A stretch of DNA of 64,000 nucleotides from Owenia fusiformis (lineage: Eukaryota; Annelida; Polychaeta; Sabellida; Oweniidae), in assembly GCA_903813345.2 (NCBI GenBank), contig CAIIXF020000002.1:34798109-34862108 (forward strand), given 5' to 3'. Position numbers and translations under genes: made by a program. Each line of letters starts with the position of its first letter. Position 1 is the stretch's first letter. Below, piece by piece: positions 58,953 to 64,000 of this stretch. A model generated the notes under the pieces. That model saw only the letters and a program-made list of their open reading frames with translations. It was not told where the DNA came from and did no database searches.

Positions 58953-60418
58953 TATTGCAGACCTGTTAACATGGAAACACGTAAAATGAGTGACTTACAA
59001 ATGTTGAACACCTTTTTTCAACTTGTGAACACCTTGGTGCAAATCTGAATACCTTCTTTTTTGGTCCAAATTTTTAACACTGACTTGGTTCAAATTTTAT
59101 TCCATAGAGTCTGTATTCAAATTTTGGACACCTCAAATTTCACAAACTCCATCAATGGCTGGGGGAGCAGAAGTTGCGTATTTGTCACGCATTTGCTGAA
59201 AAATTTGAAGTCACGCCAGTTTTTATTGCGTGACAGAGTATGTCACGCAAAGGACCTTATACACCCGCCATTGGGATCTCCCCATGGGAAAAAAATAATT
59301 CATCTGATTTTTCAAAATGAGTATTCTGCTTCAATTATTACACTTATATGCACACTAGTATCTTGTTGACCTATAATTAGCACTGTATTGATGTATAGGC
59401 CACTTATTAGGGTCATAATTCAATCATGAAGTGTAGAGGCATAGATTCCAAACCAGGAAGTATTTTTGTGTCTGTCAAAATCCATTTACATCCTACGCAT
59501 CCCTGCATCTTATCCAAATATGTTACTACATGTACATAATGAAATATAATAGTATAATCTTTGGTTTTACAAACTTGTATGATATTTGATAAGTGTAAAA
59601 GTTGTTTTTGGAGCATTTTTCTATAGCCATTTTGTAGGGAAAAAATTATGAAAAAATGTACAATCTTTTAATTTTAAGTATGACCTGAATCAATTGCAAA
59701 CTTCATATTTGCACATTTGATGAGATAAACCATTTGTGTCGTATTGTGAAATTATTAAGTTTGCAATCGATTCAGGTCATAGTGTATTTTTGGTATTTCT
59801 GTGATAATCAATTGAAACCAATGGCCTCTATTGGGATCTGCTGATATCCTCATCTTAAGTTAATGGTTCACAGCCCCATGTAAGTCAATACAACCTTACT
59901 GAACGAAATGATCCCTATCTCAGCTTATGTGTGTCCGAGCACTTTAATATTTTCCAAGGTATTATATGACATTTTATTCTTCATGTTACACCTACTAATG
60001 ATTCATTTTGACCATAGGGATATTTGCCAATAATTGCACCTTGTCCTTTGCATTTTACCTGATTATTGTCCAGCAAAAATATTCCTGTAGAAAAATTTTC
60101 AAAAATGATCGGCAATACACCACAAAACCGATCGACGAAAGAAAACGAACGCATTTCGTTCGGACTTTTCATGCGGACCGTATATGTCACGTATTTTGCC
60201 TGAAATATTTCCAACCCCCCCTGTTGACAGATCGCTAGCGTAGTGAGCGTTAAAAATTTGAGGTGTCCAAACTTTGATTATAAATAAAATTTAAACCAAG
60301 GTGCTCAAATTGTGGCCAAGCTGTTCAGATTTGGACCAAGGTGTCCAAAATTTGAACAAAGGTGTTTAACATTTGCAAGTCACTCATGTTAGGTGTTCCC
60401 AAGTTGACAGGCTTGCAT
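58953..60418. mobile_element. element with ~180-bp terminal inverted repeats
   Basis: The left arm, with GAGTGACTTACAAATGTTGA and TTTTGGACACCTCAAATTT, is matched in reverse by the right arm at about 60235-60418, with GAGTGACTTGCAAATGTTAA in reverse. The arms are diverged. A GCGTATTTGTCACGCATTTG block follows the left arm (about 59175) and recurs in reverse at about 60600, outside the right arm, so elements may be nested. No transposase is visible. Confidence 0.55.
59680..59780. mobile_element. 101-bp foldback element nested in the larger element
   Basis: ATGACCTGAATCAATTGCAA on the left is mirrored by TTGCAATCGATTCAGGTCAT on the right with one mismatch. Both ends abut AGT. It is non-coding. 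Confidence 0.65.
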
Positions 60419-60660
60419 ATACAATGCACATGAACATTTCGAATGAAAAATCTGCATTCATCAATCGGATGTTCTTCTCCTGAAATTTTTTTGCTTGACA
60501 ATAATCAGAAAAATGTGTATTTGCGTGATATGTTCTGTCATGCAAAAAGAAAACGGGCGTGACTTCAAATTTCTTCAGCAAATGCGTGACAAATACGCAA
60601 ATTACAAGCCCCACAAGACAGTTGGATGGCCTGGTATTGTAAGGTTTAAGGTGAAGGCTA

Positions 60661-61382
60661 AGTAAATCAAAAGTACAAAATGGCAGCCATATTTTTTTGA
60701 TAAAGACACATGGTTTTAAAATCTGTTTTCCTTGTATATGAATATATATTTTGACTAAAGAGACATGTCAAAGTGATTATCACACATAAACATATTTCTC
60801 CTACATGTAGGTATATGGGACCCTAAAGCTAATATGAAAACTATGAAGTGAGGTAAATTTCAAGGAGTAGGGGTGCTTCGGTGTCACATTTGTAAGACTC
60901 CAAAATTTCCACAAATCATCTTACCTTACCAAGGAAATCAAAGGAGCATGAAAATATGTACTTAACTGAATTGTTAGAGTATAATAAAGCTTGAACCATT
61001 GTGAATTCTAAATATTTCTACCATTCTTTTTGCTGGGACTATTTTTTAGTCCAGAGTAATCCTCATTCATGTATCCATTTATAAAGCCTAATTTATGTAT
61101 CTCTCATGATAATAGATAAAATAAACTAGTGATGTATTAATGCGATATCAGATCTCACTCATAATGCAGTAGATCTGCAACACTATTGTTGCAAATCCAG
61201 CAGGAATGCAGTATGGCCCAATCAGGGTGGATGAAAATATATTTTTTCTATTTCCCAAATTAGCATCATTTACATGTGGTTTAACTCTTTTGGAATTTGT
61301 TGCATTCACGTCCCCGAAACTACCCTATCAGTATATGTAAGTCACTTCTGATATGTAATCAGGAGGTCCCAACCAGGGTGGA
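60661..61382. other. non-coding interval
   Basis: I see no gene, repeat ends or RNA signal in this AT-rich stretch. Confidence 0.4.
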
Positions 61383-61436
61383 GTGACTTTTTCACATGAA
61401 CCCTTAGAATAGGATTTGATCCTATGTTTCAGATTA
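61383..61436. repeat. SINE tail fragment
   Basis: GTGACTTTTTCACATGAACCC and TCCTATGTTTCAGATT match the tail of the SINE remnant at 505-600. The tRNA-like head is missing. Confidence 0.45.
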
Positions 61437-61444
61437 ATTAAGTA

Positions 61445-61959
61445 CTGTAGATTGGGTTAATTTGGCGCTACTTAATTTGGCGACTTTGCCATTTTTGGCA
61501 TATTGGCGGCTACTTAATTTGGCGGATAAGCAAAAAAATGTTAATGCAATGTTAAACTTACGCGCTGTTTGCAAATTACCATGTAAATGGACATGTTTGG
61601 CTATGTTCATTTTTTCTTTTGAGGACCACTGGCGATATTCACCACGTTTGTACATTTTTGTGAGATCATCCTTTACATTTTGCACCTTGATCGATGCTGC
61701 TTCTATACCGCGCTTTTCCTTTCTAGTTTTTCCCTGAGTATTAATGAGTGACCGACCAGTTCTGAGCCAATTTATGAGAGACATTTTTTCATATTTTTGG
61801 AAAAAACTAAACCTGGAGTGACCTCAATACACTGGACGAAATACCGTAGATAATTCCCGGGGATTATTCTAAATTTTGGCGAAGATTTATATTGGCGAAT
61901 TTTTCAATTTCGCCAAATTCGCCAAATTAAAGCGGGCGCCAAATTAACCCAATCTACAG
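61445..61959 (-). mobile_element. TA-flanked transposon fragment with HTH-like reading frame
   Basis: The ends CTGTAGATTGGGTTAATTTG and CAAATTAACCCAATCTACAG are perfect inverted repeats flanked by TA. On the minus strand, the frame at 61784-61434 includes SSKEKMNIAKHVHLHGNLQT and ARKFN, which resembles the helix-turn-helix at the start of pogo/CENP-B-type transposases. The frame then runs into the terminal repeat, so the catalytic part is absent. The element is an internally deleted, non-autonomous copy. Confidence 0.65.
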
Positions 61960-62133
61960 TATATGTAAGATTGTAATAACATAAAAAGACAATGTTAGAA
62001 AATCAAAAAATCAACCAGATTACTGTAATTTAGTGGATCAGGCTTAATCTTAGTGTATGTATTTTCAGAGTTAACATATTATATTGTAGACCTAAGTATG
62101 ATGTGCAGTTAGGGACAACAGGAGGGTTGGAGG

Positions 62134-62962
62134 ATGTCTGATTCCATAACAAGTGACTCAAGCATCCAAGAAGACATTCCTGACAACCACCAATCAGCAA
62201 GGTACATGTTATTGTAACGACCCTCAATAGCAAGTTGCTACTATGGCCAAGCTGTAGTGGCTTATGCCTGTACTGATTTATAGCTCATTTGGTAGAGCAT
62301 CAGACTTTGGATCCATGGGTCCTAGGTTCGATTCCCACACAGGGTATTGAATTTAGCACACTTTCTTTCAATTTCTTTATCTGGCTTGTTCCACCATACC
62401 AGATGTCTCTGACTATACTAGATATGGTACTCGTTAGTAATAGTAAGTCATTCCCCTGGGGCACCCTCGGGTCATTACGTAATCATGGTAATGGCCATAA
62501 CTATGCCTCTTGAGTTTCTTTAATTTCAATCATTAATGAGTCTGATATTTTATTATAAGTTTAAAATGATGGGCTTTCTTATAATTTCTGTCAAATAACA
62601 GAAATATATTTTCAAACTTGACATAGGACCTTTAATGGATCACATGTAGTTTCTTGGTAAATGAAACATGTTGTTACAAATGTATTAAGTTCATTTTTTC
62701 TGACAGTTCTATAAAAAAATATTTGAAAAATCTCCATTCATTAGAATTTGAGAGGGTGTTGAAATTGAGGAAACCAATGGCAAATTTGTAAAATTCAAAC
62801 TTTAGATTGGGCCTTTAATGGATCATATATGATTTATTATTTAGAAGTGAGAACTACCTGAGTAGTTACTACCAGGAGAGTTTTGAGTCAGCATCCACAC
62901 TTAGCATCAGCAGCAGATTCAACAGTCAGCAGAGTGATTCAAGCTACAGTCAGGGAGACTTT
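62134..62962 (+). CDS. N-terminal two coding exons of an unidentified Ser-rich protein (continues past the window)
   Basis: Exon 1 is 62134-62201, ending GCAAG|GTACAT in phase 2. Exon 2 is 62845-62962, starting after TTTAG and ending GACTTT|GTAAGT in phase 0. The join is in frame and reads MSDSITSDSSIQEDIPDNHQ-SARSENYLSSYYQESFESAS-TLSISSRFNSQQSDSSYSQ-GDF. The 61 residues are rich in Ser, Gln and Asp and look disordered; I recognise no family. Support comes from two good donors, a good acceptor, matching phases and codon-like composition. The gene must continue beyond 64000 or after a long intron. Confidence 0.55.
62274..62400 (+). repeat. tRNA-derived SINE in intron 1 of the unidentified gene
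   Basis: TAGCTCATTTGGTAGAGCA at 62281-62299 is a full polymerase III A box, and GGTTCGATTCC at 62327-62337 a full B box, with tRNA-like spacing. The acceptor and anticodon arms do not pair, so this is a SINE head and not a tRNA gene. The tail after about 62345 is AT-rich. Confidence 0.6.
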
Positions 62963-64000
62963 GTAAGTATATTCAATTTACATCATTTTGCATCTGGTAT
63001 ATCAAGTTTCATCAAGGACTTTAGAAACCATAGCTAGAATTACTTACCATAAGTCTGTGGTTACATGTACACACATGTACACACATGTTTTCATAGGTTA
63101 AAGGCCCACTTTGCGTATTTTCAATGTTTTTTGGCAAAATAAAGACTTTTATATGAACCTTATCTTATATTTTATATGAGAACCTTATCTTTCATTTGAC
63201 ACCAACAACAGCTCAAACGGACCACCTCAAAGCTCACAATAATTAATCAAAAAATATTTTCGATTTGTCAAGCTTTATATATAAAGTTTTAATCAATGTC
63301 ATTGAAAGATGGCGAAGTTGTTTGTATTACATGATACATTCATTTTTATAGAAGTGTTGCCATCTTTTAAATCAAAAGTAATTAAAAACATGCACCTTTT
63401 TAGCATGTGCATGCATGTATAATGATCTCTGAACTTCTTTTTTCTATGTGTGTTATTTTTTTCTTGGTTCAATATTAAAGCAAATCAAACTTTGTGTCGT
63501 ATTTGAGCGAGTGTGTGAGTAATATGTTTCAATGATAATTATTTTATTTTTTCTTCTAAATTAAGTATAGTTGGCCTGTTAATTCACCCATATCACAATT
63601 CCACAGAATAAGAAATTCCAGTAAAAGAGAAATACATGTAGAAATAAAAAGACTAAAGCACTTCGATGGAAAACAAATGCACGAAAAACCAATAAACTGA
63701 ATGTAAATACATTCCAGTTTTCATGATTTACCTAAGATATTATTATAAGGCAGGGGTTGAAGAAGCGTAGAGTATTTTAAACTGTTAGAAAAGCAGGTAG
63801 GTGTAGTTTAATTTGGTAGTCTGTGAACATTTTATAGTGTTTCCTTATCTGCCAATATGCCTATCACGTTCTAAGTGTATTGAGGAAATCTTGAATTGTA
63901 ATGAATGGGAGCAAGGACTCGTATAGATGGCAGTTAATTACTAGGTTGTTGTTCAAATCTGGCCCATTTGTTTGTGTGTAAATATTGCTGTTTTAAAACT
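62963..64000 (+). other. intron or downstream sequence of the unidentified gene
   Basis: No further exon with adequate support is visible. A short ACATGTACAC repeat lies near 63065-63088. The rest is AT-rich with nothing I recognise. Confidence 0.4.

Noticed and set aside
59061-59369. 102-residue frame as a gene
   Set aside because: It starts inside the left arm of an inverted-repeat element, and a related block recurs in reverse at about 60500-60614. It is repeat-derived.
62281-62345. A functional tRNA gene
   Set aside because: A and B boxes are present, but the acceptor, anticodon and T arms do not pair. It fits a tRNA-derived SINE.

Overview
This window is animal genomic DNA. It is AT-rich, its genes have many introns with GT..AG junctions, and it carries tRNA-derived SINEs, many short inverted-repeat elements, a LINE fragment and one 500-base assembly gap. 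The mix of repeats (runs of GTCCG with ATGGCGGCC boxes; short elements with GTAGCC ends) and an NRPS-like adenylation/carrier/reductase gene suggest a marine invertebrate, perhaps a mollusc or other lophotrochozoan. I cannot settle the species.

Layout. (1) 1-2251 is a non-coding flank with a SINE remnant and a foldback element. (2) 2264-13217, plus strand: about 20 exons encode a roughly 1056-residue adenylation / carrier / thioester-reductase enzyme. Exon phases agree throughout. A 1.8-kb composite repeat sits in one of its late introns. (3) 13218-26243 has no gene I can support; it holds mobile-element remnants, the gap (14818-15317) and a few small tandem repeats. (4) 26244-53477, plus strand: 13 exons with matching phases encode a 1121-residue ARHGAP6-type Rho GTPase-activating protein with a long disordered N-terminus, a complete RhoGAP domain and a C-terminal PDZ-ligand-like tail. 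(5) 57234-58729, minus strand: a two-exon RWDD2-family gene (RWD plus DUF1115). (6) 58730-62133 is dominated by inverted-repeat elements, one related to pogo-like transposons. (7) From 62134, plus strand: the first two coding exons of an unidentified Ser-rich protein that runs out of the window.

The most unusual feature is in the ARHGAP6-like gene. Six of its twelve introns carry a tandem array that abuts a splice junction, and in five of them the repeat unit includes the exon edge and its splice site. The units are 85, about 67, 20, 51 and 114 bp. The 51-bp array offers about twenty in-frame copies of an exon end plus 5' splice site inside the RhoGAP domain. The 114-bp array offers eleven 3' splice sites, ten of which lead into a stop codon and then an AATAAA. 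A LINE fragment with a 14-bp target duplication has inserted in the 51-bp array, and a 1.1-kb element has inserted in the 20-bp array, so these arrays are real and older than those insertions.

The four genes show no shared pathway. All exon models are read by eye from splice signals, phase and family similarity, without transcript data.
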